From the NCBI RefSeq assembly GCF_900168325.1, contig NZ_FVZE01000003.1, forward strand, positions 248,001-312,000: 64,000 bases of DNA, written 5' to 3'. The stretch is from Novosphingobium mathurense. GTDB lineage: Bacteria > Pseudomonadota > Alphaproteobacteria > Sphingomonadales > Sphingomonadaceae. The stretch's first letter is position 1. Every line of letters begins with the position of its first letter. The translations under genes were made by a program, and so were the position numbers. This document shows positions 26,675-35,087 of this stretch, in pieces. A model generated the notes under the pieces. The model did no database searches and had not been told where the DNA came from. It was given only the letters and a program-made list of their open reading frames with translations.

Positions 26675-28710
26675 GCGATCGCCAGGAGAAAGCAGCCAGA
26701 GGCTTTTCCAAAAGGCTGGGCAAGCTGGCGACGCAGATCGGCCGGACCCGCATCGCGCTATCGCTGGTCGGGCTGGTTCTGGCTGTGCTGGTTGCCAAAT
26801 TCAGCTGGAACCTGCCTTTCGCCATCGATGCCGAACATGCCCTGTTCGATGCGCGGATCATCGCCACCGCTCCAACGGTGGAGCAGGACACTCGTGTCGT
26901 CATGGTCCCCTATACGGACGAGACGCTGATCCGCACGGGCAAGCGGTCGCCGCTGGACCGCACCACCCTGGCCAAGGCGCTGGCGCGGATCGACGGCATG
27001 GGGGCGAAGGGGATCGGAATCGATATCCTGATCGACCAACCGCAGAGTGACGACGACCTGCTCATCAAGACCTTCCAGTCGATGAAGACGCCGACTTTCC
27101 TCGCCCATGCCTCCATCGACACGGCGAGCGACAAGATTCTCTACGAACAGCAGCAGTTTCTGGAGAATTTCCAGAAGGAAATCGCCAAGGGCGGCAATGT
27201 CCATCCGACTAGCATCGTCATTCAGACCGATTCCGACAATGTCATGCGCAAATGGGCGGACATCATCCCAGGTGCGCCGCCGCGCATGCCCAATGCGCTC
27301 AATCCCGGCGACAAGGCCTTCGCCGATTATACCGGCAGCCTGGCCTATCGTCGCCCTGCGCTGAAGGATCAGCCGATTTTCGCGGCCATCCCCATCGACA
27401 CCTTTGCCAATGACGATCTGTTCCAGTCGCCCGAGGCGTCGGCCATGTTCGCGCAGCAGATCAAGGGCAAATATGTCCTTATCGGCGGCAATATCCAGGA
27501 TATCGATATTTTCCAGACCCCGCTGACCCGCGGTGCGGCCGAGGACGAAGCGAAGAATATCTGGGGGGTGGAGCTATTCGCGCACATGCTGGCCCAGATG
27601 ATGGATGGTCGGCTTCTGAAGCCGGTTCCGAACTTCGTGCTTTGGTTGGCGGCGATCGCCGCCGTCATTGCCGGCGCCTTTACCGCCTCTTTCAATCGTA
27701 AGCCGCTTGTGTCCGGTTCACTGCTCGCGGTCCAGATTGCGGCGTTGGGCGGCATTCCGTTCCTGCTCGCCGCCAATGACATCGAAACCTATGGCCTTCC
27801 CGCCTTCGGCTGGATCGTGGGCTGGCTGGCCGCCTTCATCATTGCCGGATCGGCGGCGCGAGCGCTGAGCGCCGAACAGCGCCGCTTTGCGCAGGGCGCG
27901 CTGGGCAAATATCTGCCTGCCGACATTGCCGCGGAAATCATGAAGGACCCCGATTCCCTTCAGCTTGGCGGACAGAAGCGCGAAATTTTCGTGATCTTCT
28001 CCGACCTTGAGGGCTTCACCAAACTGAGCCACGCCATCGAACCGGAAATGGTGGCGAAACTGCTGAACCGATATCTCGACATGTTGAGCGACGTGGTGTT
28101 GGCCCATGGCGGGACCATCGACAAGTTCGTCGGTGACGCCGTCGTTGCCTTCTGGGGGGCGCCGATCAGCCGCCCGGACGACGGCGAACGCGCGGTTAAG
28201 GCGGCGCTTGCCATGCATGCTGCCGGCGAGGAGTTTCGCCGGACCGTGCCCGAAGGCGTGCCGCCGATCGGCATGACCCGCGTGGGCCTGCATTATGGCG
28301 AGGCCATCGTCGGCAATTTCGGCGGCGAAGGGCGCATTCAGTATACCGCGCTGGGTGACAGCATGAACACCGCTGCGCGCCTTGAATCGGCCAACAAGCA
28401 GACCAAGTCGGCCGTGCTTGTCAGCGAGAGCGCGAAGGAGCGTTGCGGCATGGATATCTTTCGGCCGCTGGGCAATGTCGTGCTGCGCGGCCGGGCTTCG
28501 TCGATTGGCATTTTCGAACCGGTTCCCGACATGCCCGTGGCCGAGCGCAGGCAGTTCTGCGAAATAGCCGACAAGGCTATCGGCGGCTGCTCGGATGCCT
28601 TGAGCGAGCTTGAAAAGAAATCGGAAACCATAGTGGCCGACAAGGCCTTAACGCAGTTGATTTACCGACTGAAAAACCAAGAAGCTGGAGGGTATTTTGT
28701 TCTCGACTAA
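26671..28710 (+). CDS. CHASE2-domain class III adenylate cyclase
   Basis: A 679-residue membrane enzyme. One N-terminal transmembrane helix (about residues 30-48) is followed by an extracytoplasmic CHASE2 sensor domain (about 55-310), three further helices (about 321-400) and a cytoplasmic class III cyclase domain. The metal-binding aspartates are Asp445 (IFSDLEGFT) and Asp489 (KFVGDAVVAFWGAP). Lys485 and the Asp of ALGDSMNTAARLE are the residues that select ATP, so cAMP is the expected product. The enzyme is complete. It overlaps the CHAT gene (ATGA) and the next gene (TTG start inside its 3' end). The sensor faces the same compartment as the exported CHAT protease. Confidence 0.92.
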   Translation: MSDRQEKAARGFSKRLGKLATQIGRTRIALSLVGLVLAVLVAKFSWNLPFAIDAEHALFDARIIATAPTVEQDTRVVMVPYTDETLIRTGKRSPLDRTTLAKALARIDGMGAKGIGIDILIDQPQSDDDLLIKTFQSMKTPTFLAHASIDTASDKILYEQQQFLENFQKEIAKGGNVHPTSIVIQTDSDNVMRKWADIIPGAPPRMPNALNPGDKAFADYTGSLAYRRPALKDQPIFAAIPIDTFANDDLFQSPEASAMFAQQIKGKYVLIGGNIQDIDIFQTPLTRGAAEDEAKNIWGVELFAHMLAQMMDGRLLKPVPNFVLWLAAIAAVIAGAFTASFNRKPLVSGSLLAVQIAALGGIPFLLAANDIETYGLPAFGWIVGWLAAFIIAGSAARALSAEQRRFAQGALGKYLPADIAAEIMKDPDSLQLGGQKREIFVIFSDLEGFTKLSHAIEPEMVAKLLNRYLDMLSDVVLAHGGTIDKFVGDAVVAFWGAPISRPDDGERAVKAALAMHAAGEEFRRTVPEGVPPIGMTRVGLHYGEAIVGNFGGEGRIQYTALGDSMNTAARLESANKQTKSAVLVSESAKERCGMDIFRPLGNVVLRGRASSIGIFEPVPDMPVAERRQFCEIADKAIGGCSDALSELEKKSETIVADKALTQLIYRLKNQEAGGYFVLD

Positions 28711-29446
28711 GAAGTTGTCGGCACTTGCAGGCGCCGTTCTCGCCCTGACCGCCGCCGATGCGGCGCTTGCCGGAACCATCGTCGTCCGTTCGTCCGGGCC
28801 CTCGGCTGCCTCCTATCCGGTGGGCAAGTCTCTCGCGGCGGGTGCGAAGCTGACGCTGAAGCCCGGTGACGTGATCACCGTGCTCGATGCCAGCGGCACG
28901 CGTGTGCTTAAGGGACCCGGGCAGGTCGCGGTTACCGGTTCGGGCGCGGCGACGGGTTCGGGCCTGACCGCTCTGCTCGCCAACACCGGCGCGCGCCAGT
29001 CGCGCACCGGGGCGACCCGCAGTGCCATTGGCGGCGGTCCTGCGCGTAGCCCGAACGTCTGGTATGTCGATGCCTCGCGCGGTGGCACGCAATGCCTGGC
29101 CGACGCCAACCTGACGGCGATCTGGCGTCCGGACAACGCTACGGAGGGTTCGGCGACCCTGACCCGGGAGAGCGACGGCAAGAGCGCAGTCGTGGATTTC
29201 CGCGCAGGCCAGTCGGTTCGCGCCTGGCCGGTCGAGGAACTGCCCGTTGCCGAAGGGGCGCGTTTCAAGATCGCGCTGACGGGCGCGGCGCAGTCCGTCA
29301 CAGTCAAGGTCGCCATGGTGAATCCGGCCAACGCCGATCTCGATGGTGTCGCCTCGGCGTTGCTGGCCAAGGGCTGCAATAACCAGATGGACGTTCTGGT
29401 CGAAGGTTCCAAGCAGGAAGCCGGACCGGGGCTCGCGTCGAACTGA
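28697..29446 (+). CDS. Small exported protein of unknown function (TPS-cluster companion)
   Basis: A 249-residue protein starting at a TTG codon (28697) inside the end of the cyclase gene, 6 bases behind a GCTGGAGGG ribosome site. A signal peptide covers about residues 1-25 (ALAGTIVV). Residues 26-75 form a beta-rich segment (SYPVGKSLAAGAKLTLKPGD, then LDASGTRVLKGPG) resembling the small barrel at the start of FecR-like proteins. Two cysteines lie in the rest. I do not recognise a characterised family. Tight coupling to the CHASE2 cyclase suggests a periplasmic ligand or regulator of this system. Confidence 0.75.
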   Translation: MFSTKKLSALAGAVLALTAADAALAGTIVVRSSGPSAASYPVGKSLAAGAKLTLKPGDVITVLDASGTRVLKGPGQVAVTGSGAATGSGLTALLANTGARQSRTGATRSAIGGGPARSPNVWYVDASRGGTQCLADANLTAIWRPDNATEGSATLTRESDGKSAVVDFRAGQSVRAWPVEELPVAEGARFKIALTGAAQSVTVKVAMVNPANADLDGVASALLAKGCNNQMDVLVEGSKQEAGPGLASN

Positions 29447-29455
29447 TGGTTTCTG

Positions 29456-29475
29456 GCCGGGTTGGGGGACCCGGC
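29456..29475 (+). terminator. Hairpin between the small exported protein and the phosphodiesterase
   Basis: GCCGGGT (29456-29462) pairs with ACCCGGC (29469-29475) across a G-rich 6-base loop, 9 bases after the stop at 29446. No T run follows. It may weaken read-through from the TPS operon into the phosphodiesterase gene rather than stop it. Confidence 0.35.
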
Positions 29476-29504
29476 TGGTGCCACGCACTTCTGAGGGGCA
29501 ACAG

Positions 29505-30413
29505 GTGCTGATAGCGCAAATCACTGACATTCATCTGGGCTTCGAGCCGGGCAATCCAAGTGAACTGAACAGGCAGCGGCTCGACATGGTGCTCGCTCGT
29601 TTAATGAGCGGGCCGAACCGGCCTGACCTGTTGCTCGTCACGGGCGATCTCACCGACAAGGGGGATAGCGAGAGCTATGCACGGTTGGAAGAGGCGCTGG
29701 CGAGCTGCCCGTTTCCGGTGTACCTGTGTGTCGGCAATCATGACCTGCGCGATGCATTCCGGGCGCAGTTTCCTAACGTCCCGGTCGCCTCCGGCTTCAT
29801 CCAATATGCGATTGAGTTCGATGCGCTGCGCATTCTCGTGCTGGATACGCTTGAGGAAGGGCGTCACGGCGGAGCGTTCTGCGAAACCCGGGCGGCCTGG
29901 CTTCGCGCTACACTGGCGGAAAGGCCTGACGTGCCCACCGTCATCGCCATGCACCACCCGCCGACGGAGATGGGAATCGACTGGATGGACACGGTGTCCC
30001 AGGAACCCTGGGTCGCCCGTTTCGGGCGAACGGTCTGGTGTGCCGATCAGGTGAAAGCCATAGTCTGCGGCCATGTCCATCGGCCGATCATGACGCTTTG
30101 GCAAGGGCGGCAACTGACCGTGTGCGCGTCATCTTCTCCCGAAGTCGCGCTGGATTTCCGTCCGATCGATCCCGATGCGACCGATGGACGCGCGATGATC
30201 GTCGCTGAAGCGCCGGGACTGGCGTTTCACCGTTGGGATGGCGAACGGTTGATTACGCATTTCGACGTTGGTGGCCAGCGCCAGATCCTGGCGACATATG
30301 ATGCGAAGATGCAGGCGTTAGTCCGGCATTTGCTTGAAGAGCGTCCGGCCGAAGCGGGCGATCCTGCCTCCTCTCTCGATTGGAAGCGTCCCGCACAATC
30401 GCGCACCGCCTAG
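29505..30413 (+). CDS. CpdA-like calcineurin-fold phosphodiesterase
   Basis: A 302-residue cytosolic metallophosphoesterase. All class III cyclic-nucleotide phosphodiesterase motifs are present in order: D-x-H (TDIHLG), GD (VTGDLTD), GNHD (VGNHDLRD), H (AMHHPP) and GHxH (CGHVHRP). Such enzymes, typified by CpdA, hydrolyse cAMP. The start is taken as the GTG at 29505 (MLIAQITDIHLG) behind CTGAGGGGC; an in-frame GTG at 29478 is possible. It lies on the same strand 58 bases after the CHASE2-cyclase operon, which suggests control of the same cAMP pool. Other phosphodiester substrates are possible. Confidence 0.87.
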   Translation: MLIAQITDIHLGFEPGNPSELNRQRLDMVLARLMSGPNRPDLLLVTGDLTDKGDSESYARLEEALASCPFPVYLCVGNHDLRDAFRAQFPNVPVASGFIQYAIEFDALRILVLDTLEEGRHGGAFCETRAAWLRATLAERPDVPTVIAMHHPPTEMGIDWMDTVSQEPWVARFGRTVWCADQVKAIVCGHVHRPIMTLWQGRQLTVCASSSPEVALDFRPIDPDATDGRAMIVAEAPGLAFHRWDGERLITHFDVGGQRQILATYDAKMQALVRHLLEERPAEAGDPASSLDWKRPAQSRTA

Positions 30414-30827
30414 TTCTCCATTTCATTCCGTTAGCCAAGCGGAACGGGATCGTCGGGTTTGAAGCGCCGCCGGTTCCTCAAGCGATGCGCGAGCCCCGGT
30501 GAGCGGGCCCGCTGCCGGGCAACGGGCCCAGGCGCTGTCGTGGCCAGGGGAGGCGCACCAACAGGGGCGAAGGCTGCGCATGGGCGTAGCGTTCCCGGTT
30601 GCTTTCCCCCTTCGGCTGCATCGCTGCGGTCCCTGGCTATAACCCCCTGAATTGAAATGCAGATCGGCCGGCCCTGACTCTCCGATCTGTCCCGGGATTA
30701 GCAGGCACATCGTAGTCGCGGCCAAGGCCGCAGCAACGGCCGTGCGCTATTCATCAATCCGACCGCTCTTCTGGCGGGCATTGACTCTACTCGGAAACGA
30801 GTTACATATCGCGTTATATAATATGGT
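30414..30827. other. Intergenic stretch with MarR promoter
   Basis: No convincing gene is seen in these 414 bases. Most of it is very GC-rich and contains a short palindrome (AGCGGGCCCGCT near 30498). The last 50 bases are AT-rich. TTGACT at 30781-30786 can serve as a -35 box, with a TATAAT-like sequence at 30817-30822. CATAT...ATATG around 30805-30825 forms an inverted repeat of the MarR operator type just ahead of the start at 30828. Confidence 0.5.
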
Positions 30828-31805
30828 ATGGAAAATGACATGGACGACGTAATTGGCGATATGGGGCCGTCGTTTCTGGGCAGTCGGCTTAAGCGGCTGG
30901 CTGAGCGGATGCAGGCTGGCGCGATGAGCACAATCGCTGATGCGGGGCTACCGCTCCAGCCGGGGCACATGGCCGTATTGGCGGCGCTGCGCGGCGGGGC
31001 CATGACTATCGGACAGCTTGCCCGCGTAATCGGGATCAGCCAGCCCGGCATTACCCGCAGCGTTGGCCAGCTGGCAAAACTCGGGATTATCGCCGACGTC
31101 CACGCGGCAGACCAGCGCACCCGTTGCGTCGAGTTGACCACAGCTGGGCACGCCGCGGCCGAGCGGGCGGCAACCGATCTATGGCCTCGTATCGGCATGG
31201 CTGCCGAGGAAGTGATCGCCAACCTGTCGGGCCCGTTCATGGCCCAGCTTGCCGCGATCGAACGGGCACTCGACGAAGCCTCGATAGCTGAACGTGCAGC
31301 ACGGGCAGAGCCCGGCGGCCTCAGGCTTCGCGAGTATGAGGACGCGCTGGCGCGCGACTTTCACGACATTAACGTTCAGTGGATTACATCGATGTTCTCT
31401 CTGGAACGGACCGACCGCGAGGTGCTGGAGAACCCCCGAGCGAGGATTCTGGAACCGGGAGGCGCAATCCTTTTCGTCGAGGCGCCGGGCTTGGGCGTGG
31501 TCGGCACATGTGCGTTGCAGAAGACCGGCGCCTCGAGCTTTGAACTGACCAAGATGGGCGTGCGCGAGAGTGCGCGCGGCCTCAAGGCCGGGGAATTCCT
31601 GCTGGATGCGACGATTGCTCGCGCAAAGGCGATGGGAGCTGACCCGCTTTATCTGCTTACCAACCAAAAGTGTGCAGCGGCGATCCACCTTTACGAGAAA
31701 CTCGGCTTTGTTCACGATGCGGGGATCATGGCGCAATTTGGAGCGCGGTATGAGCGCTGCGATGTAGCGATGCTATATGCAGGGGACCGGCAGAAGGAAG
31801 CATAG
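30828..31805 (+). CDS. MarR-type regulator fused to a GNAT acetyltransferase
   Basis: A 325-residue two-domain protein. Residues about 15-140 are a winged-helix MarR domain (MTIGQLARVIGISQPGITRS, then a wing with DQRTRCVELTTAG). Residues about 160-320 are a GNAT domain with CALQKTGASSFELTKMGV and the acetyl-CoA-binding and terminal region ARAKAMGADPLYLLTNQK. MarR-GNAT fusions are a known family; few have known targets. An AT-rich inverted repeat covers its promoter, suggesting autoregulation. Neighbours downstream are convergent, so no target operon is implied. Confidence 0.87.
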   Translation: MENDMDDVIGDMGPSFLGSRLKRLAERMQAGAMSTIADAGLPLQPGHMAVLAALRGGAMTIGQLARVIGISQPGITRSVGQLAKLGIIADVHAADQRTRCVELTTAGHAAAERAATDLWPRIGMAAEEVIANLSGPFMAQLAAIERALDEASIAERAARAEPGGLRLREYEDALARDFHDINVQWITSMFSLERTDREVLENPRARILEPGGAILFVEAPGLGVVGTCALQKTGASSFELTKMGVRESARGLKAGEFLLDATIARAKAMGADPLYLLTNQKCAAAIHLYEKLGFVHDAGIMAQFGARYERCDVAMLYAGDRQKEA

Positions 31806-31971
31806 GCGCGCGCCCCTTGGCGATCGCCTATAAATGCCAGAGTCGAGACAGTGCATTTGTAATGACCCACGATGGCAATGACGAGCTGGCGACAGGAGCC
31901 GACAATCCTGTGAAACCGATATTGCGTCCGGACGGTGTGAAGCAGCAATTCGCCCGATTTTCACGGAAGCG

Positions 31972-32568
31972 TCAGTCGGGTGCATGTGCCGCTGCCAGAA
32001 GCGCCTCTATTGCCCATTGACGCACCAATCGTGCTTCTTGCTCGTCCAGGCCCACAACATCACTCAGGGCGATAAACCCTTCGGCTCCCACGATCATCGA
32101 TAGCGCAGAGACGAGGCGTCTGAACACCGTTTGGTTCAATTGAGGCTCAAGCGAGGCAAGAGCAGTCTCGATCATGGGCTGTCGTCGGTTCTGACGAAGC
32201 GGCGGCTCGTCCGATGCGTGCGTGACCGAACGCTCGAGGGTACGGGCAAGCATAAGGCGCAGCGCTGCCTCCTGTTTGCGGCAGGCGGTATCAAGAATGT
32301 CATCGACCAGTGCCAGGCGTTGTGCCGGATCGGTTGTCTCACAGCCATCGAAAGCATGGGTTGCATCGGGCACCAACACATCGACCATGGCTTCGTTGAG
32401 CAACGCATCCAGCCCGGGGAAATAACGATAGGCTGTGGCCCTCGCGACGCCAGCTTCGATCGCAATTTCATCCAAACTCGGCTTTTCGCCGCGAGCGAGC
32501 AGCACTCCCGTGGCGCGAAGAATTGCTTGGCGCGTCCGGGCTTTCTGGTTCGATCTGTTACCTGTCAT
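31972..32568 (-). CDS. TetR family regulator paired with a SnoaL-like gene
   Basis: A 198-residue TetR regulator. The N-terminal helix-turn-helix (about residues 8-58) reads ILRATGVLLARGEKPSLDEI and AGVARATAYRYFPGLDALL. The remainder is a helical ligand-binding domain (about 70-198). It is second in a two-gene operon, its ATG overlapping the SnoaL-like gene stop by four bases. The 35-bp palindrome at 33001-33035 just upstream of that operon is the likely self-operator. The inducer is unknown. Confidence 0.88.
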   Translation of the reverse strand: MTGNRSNQKARTRQAILRATGVLLARGEKPSLDEIAIEAGVARATAYRYFPGLDALLNEAMVDVLVPDATHAFDGCETTDPAQRLALVDDILDTACRKQEAALRLMLARTLERSVTHASDEPPLRQNRRQPMIETALASLEPQLNQTVFRRLVSALSMIVGAEGFIALSDVVGLDEQEARLVRQWAIEALLAAAHAPD

Positions 32569-32978
32569 GAAAGCTGCTGCGCAATGGCCGCGCTATCGAC
32601 CCAGACATTTTCCCGTCGAATTTGGCCTTCCTCGGAGAATTCAAGAACATGAAGCAGACGAAAAGTGAGGGGACGTCCCCGTCCCTCAAACCCGAACGGT
32701 CTGCCAACCGCTGTTCCGCTCCATACTGATTCATCGATAAGGAAATTCTCGCCGTAGAGACGGCGTACGGTTCGCACGCTGCCATCCGCCAAGTCGGCGA
32801 AAAGGCTTTCGTAGAACGCGCGTGCTTCGCCCGGACCATGACTGGGGCCGAGTGGCCAACCGACGATATCATGCACCACGTCGTCGGTCAGGGTGGACAG
32901 TACGCCTTCCACATCATCGCGGGCTTCGAACCCGAAATGTTCGTCCAGCTTTGCATCCATCAGGTCGCGGGTCAGCAT
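32565..32978 (-). CDS. SnoaL/NTF2-like fold protein
   Basis: A 137-residue small alpha+beta protein. The start is set at the ATG at 32978 (MLTRDLMDAKLDEHFGF) behind GAGGAGTCG, rather than a longer upstream ATG that would lie inside the operator palindrome. The sequence has the SnoaL/NTF2 pattern: an N-terminal helix, DDVVHDIVGWPLG, an HGPGEARAFYESLFADL helix, and a beta-rich end (TFRLLHVLEFSEEGQIRREN). Members are polyketide cyclases, isomerases, hydrolases or binding proteins. Coupling to TetR suggests a stress or detoxification role. No catalytic assignment is possible. Confidence 0.78.
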   Translation of the reverse strand: MLTRDLMDAKLDEHFGFEARDDVEGVLSTLTDDVVHDIVGWPLGPSHGPGEARAFYESLFADLADGSVRTVRRLYGENFLIDESVWSGTAVGRPFGFEGRGRPLTFRLLHVLEFSEEGQIRRENVWVDSAAIAQQLS

Positions 32979-33000
32979 ACGATTCGACTCCTCACGCAAT

Positions 33001-33035
33001 TGAGACCAAAATCTCATAGTGAGATTTTGGTCTCA
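33001..33035. promoter_or_regulatory. 35-bp near-perfect palindrome, probable double TetR operator
   Basis: The 16-base arms 33001-33016 and 33020-33035 are exact inverted copies around a central TAG. Each arm is itself a small inverted repeat, TGAGA-N6-TCTCA, so the site holds two adjacent copies and could bind two TetR dimers. It lies 22 bases upstream of the SnoaL-like start at 32978, at the expected place for control of the SnoaL-TetR operon. Confidence 0.75.
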
Positions 33036-33121
33036 TGCAAAGTTGATATCGAGTTCTGCCATGCTTGAGAGGTGCCTTTGGGCAGTCAGTCCGCACGGTC
33101 CACTGCGTTGGGAAAGGGCAA

Positions 33122-34423
33122 TCAGGCAAAGATCCTCAGGTCGCAGAGCCTTTCGATCTGCTGCACGATATCGGACTGCTCTGTCTCCCGTGCGACATGG
33201 TCGCCGAGGATCTCTGCAGCAGTCCGGAAGGCTGGCTCGCGAAGGATTCGGGCGGCAGCGTCACCGATGTCCTTTGCGGAAGCCGTCGGCGCTAGGGTCA
33301 GGCCAGCGCCGTGCGCGGCTATGCGCGCTGCATTGCCATCCTGGTCCCTGCCGTGCGGAATGACGAGCAGCGGGAGCCTGTTGACCATAGCGCGGGCGAG
33401 CGTGCCGTGCCCTCCATGGGTGATGACGAGTGAGGCATCGCGCATGAGCGGACCGTGCGGCGCGCTCGCAACGAGTTGGATGTTGTCCGCCGCCGACAGT
33501 TCTTCCTTGGCGATTGTTGGGCCGAGCGTCACCACCGCCCGAACCGGCAATCGCGCCAGGCCATCGATTACCCGCTGGAGCACGGCTATGTGGTTTTGGA
33601 ATGTCGTACTGAACGAGACGACAACCAGCGGCCGCCGGTCCTTCGGTTCGCTGTCCACCGATGAAGCATCCCACGGATCAGTCCAGGCTGTCTCGTCGAT
33701 CTGCGGACCGACGTAGCGATAGGCTGGCGGCACCGGTTCCCGCACCATGTCGAAATGCCGACTGATGGCAATCAGCGTCATGCGTAGACAGGCGAGTTGA
33801 TCGAGCAGTCGATCGAGTGGCTTCAGTCCGAGTAACGCACGCGCAGTGTTGAGCGCAGGCAGGCCGGAGTCGAACACGGCGCGAAAGCCTTCGGCCATGG
33901 CAGCTGCCTGCACCATTTCCTCTGGGGTCGGGAGTCGCTCTGGCATCGGGCCAGCCTGTGGGGCGTTTTCAACCGGGAAAAGGTGGATGTTGCAGGCCAT
34001 GGCGATCACCGGCTGGCCAAAGGATTCGCACCCGGCCATGACCCCGAAGAGGAAGTCGTTGGTGATGACGAGGTCGGCAGACTCACGCCGGAGTTCCTCG
34101 ATAACATCCGCGGCATAAGCATAGGCGGGGCCGGCAAAGACTTGCTCAATTGCCTGCGCAAATCCTTCCGCAGGTGTCGCAGCAGCCCAATCGCGGATGA
34201 GTTCGCTTTCGCGTCTGCGGTCGGTGCGGTTGGGTGCCCGATTCCAAGGGATGAAGCGTAGCCCGATAGCCTCGGCTTCGGGTCGGTTGCATTCATCGGA
34301 CATGACGCGCACTTCGTGCCCGGCGTCGCGCAGCTTGCGGGCGAGCGTCAGCATCGGGCCTACCGACCCACCGCCTTCCCAGGTCGTGATGAGTAAATTC
34401 AGCTTTTTCCCGGCATCAGACAT
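33122..34423 (-). CDS. MGT/UGT-type glycosyltransferase (GT1)
   Basis: A 433-residue GT-B fold glycosyltransferase starting at the ATG at 34423. The N-terminal acceptor domain begins LNLLITTWEGGGSVGPMLTL (the usual G-H-x-x-P region replaced by GGSVGPML). The C-terminal nucleotide-sugar signature is ITHGGHGTLARAMVNRLPLL with IPHGRDQDGNA. Relatives glycosylate macrolides, flavonoids or other small hydrophobic molecules in the cytosol. The gene overlaps the TetR stop by 8 bases, forming a TetR-glycosyltransferase operon. This looks like an inducible detoxifying transferase; acceptor and donor are unknown. Confidence 0.87.
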   Translation of the reverse strand: MSDAGKKLNLLITTWEGGGSVGPMLTLARKLRDAGHEVRVMSDECNRPEAEAIGLRFIPWNRAPNRTDRRRESELIRDWAAATPAEGFAQAIEQVFAGPAYAYAADVIEELRRESADLVITNDFLFGVMAGCESFGQPVIAMACNIHLFPVENAPQAGPMPERLPTPEEMVQAAAMAEGFRAVFDSGLPALNTARALLGLKPLDRLLDQLACLRMTLIAISRHFDMVREPVPPAYRYVGPQIDETAWTDPWDASSVDSEPKDRRPLVVVSFSTTFQNHIAVLQRVIDGLARLPVRAVVTLGPTIAKEELSAADNIQLVASAPHGPLMRDASLVITHGGHGTLARAMVNRLPLLVIPHGRDQDGNAARIAAHGAGLTLAPTASAKDIGDAAARILREPAFRTAAEILGDHVARETEQSDIVQQIERLCDLRIFA

Positions 34424-35063
34424 CGATGGTCTCCCGCGCTTTGAAAGTTTCGGCGCCAAAGGCTTCGGGCGCAATAGCCAAAGCTCCCGCGCAAAGGTCG
34501 CGCATGGTCCGCCGAAGTTCAGGTACACCTCGGCGCATATCGACCCGCACGAGCTTCCAGATGTAGATATCGAGCGCGACCACGAGGGCATCATGGGCCT
34601 GCAAGCGCCATTCTGACGGCATGCCGTCAAGCCACGGCGCGAAGACCTCTCCAACCCAGGCGCGGTGATGCCGCCGTCCCGTATCGGTCACCGCCTTGAT
34701 CTGGGCGTGACGATCTTCCTGTGCCAGCAGGCGCATGACAAGCCCGCCCAGTTCCTCATATTCGGCGATGATCACATCGAGAGCTTTGGCTACATCGCCC
34801 GCCGTCACGCGGCGCGCTGACGTGATCGAACTTTCCATGACATTCTGCCCGGCGTCGAGCAAACCATCCTTGCCGCCGAAACGGCGGATCACGGTCTGGA
34901 CCGTCACGCCCGCATCGCTGGCCACATCTTCCAGGCGGATCTCATCAAACCAGTAACGCTCCATACGCGCCATGAAGGCCGAGAGGATGCGTTCGCCGGT
35001 CTCCGCTGCTGCCGCAGCTCGGGCAGTTTGGCGATAGGGGCGAGAGGTCGATTCGTCTTTCAT
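34416..35063 (-). CDS. TetR family regulator of the glycosyltransferase operon
   Basis: A 215-residue TetR regulator. The HTH (about residues 20-68) includes RLEDVASDAGVTVQTVIRRF and GGKDGLLDAG. The C-terminal part is helical. Its start codon lies inside an 11-base inverted repeat (35055-35065 and 35077-35087), so self-repression is likely. It overlaps the glycosyltransferase gene by 8 bases. A very long hairpin-forming repeat lies directly upstream (35086-35140). Confidence 0.88.
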   Translation of the reverse strand: MKDESTSRPYRQTARAAAAAETGERILSAFMARMERYWFDEIRLEDVASDAGVTVQTVIRRFGGKDGLLDAGQNVMESSITSARRVTAGDVAKALDVIIAEYEELGGLVMRLLAQEDRHAQIKAVTDTGRRHHRAWVGEVFAPWLDGMPSEWRLQAHDALVVALDIYIWKLVRVDMRRGVPELRRTMRDLCAGALAIAPEAFGAETFKARETIDV

Positions 35064-35087
35064 GTAACATCAGGTAACATGAAAGAC
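35055..35087. promoter_or_regulatory. Inverted repeat over the TetR start codon
   Basis: GTCTTTCATGT (35055-35065) and ACATGAAAGAC (35077-35087) are perfect inverted copies with an 11-base spacer. The reverse-strand start codon at 35063-35061 is in the left arm. Binding here would block initiation of the TetR-glycosyltransferase transcript or its translation. Confidence 0.6.

Noticed and set aside
30414..30780. Possible small RNA or SRP/RNase P RNA in the GC-rich gap
   Set aside because: None of the invariant motifs of those RNAs was found, and there is no clear promoter-terminator pair.
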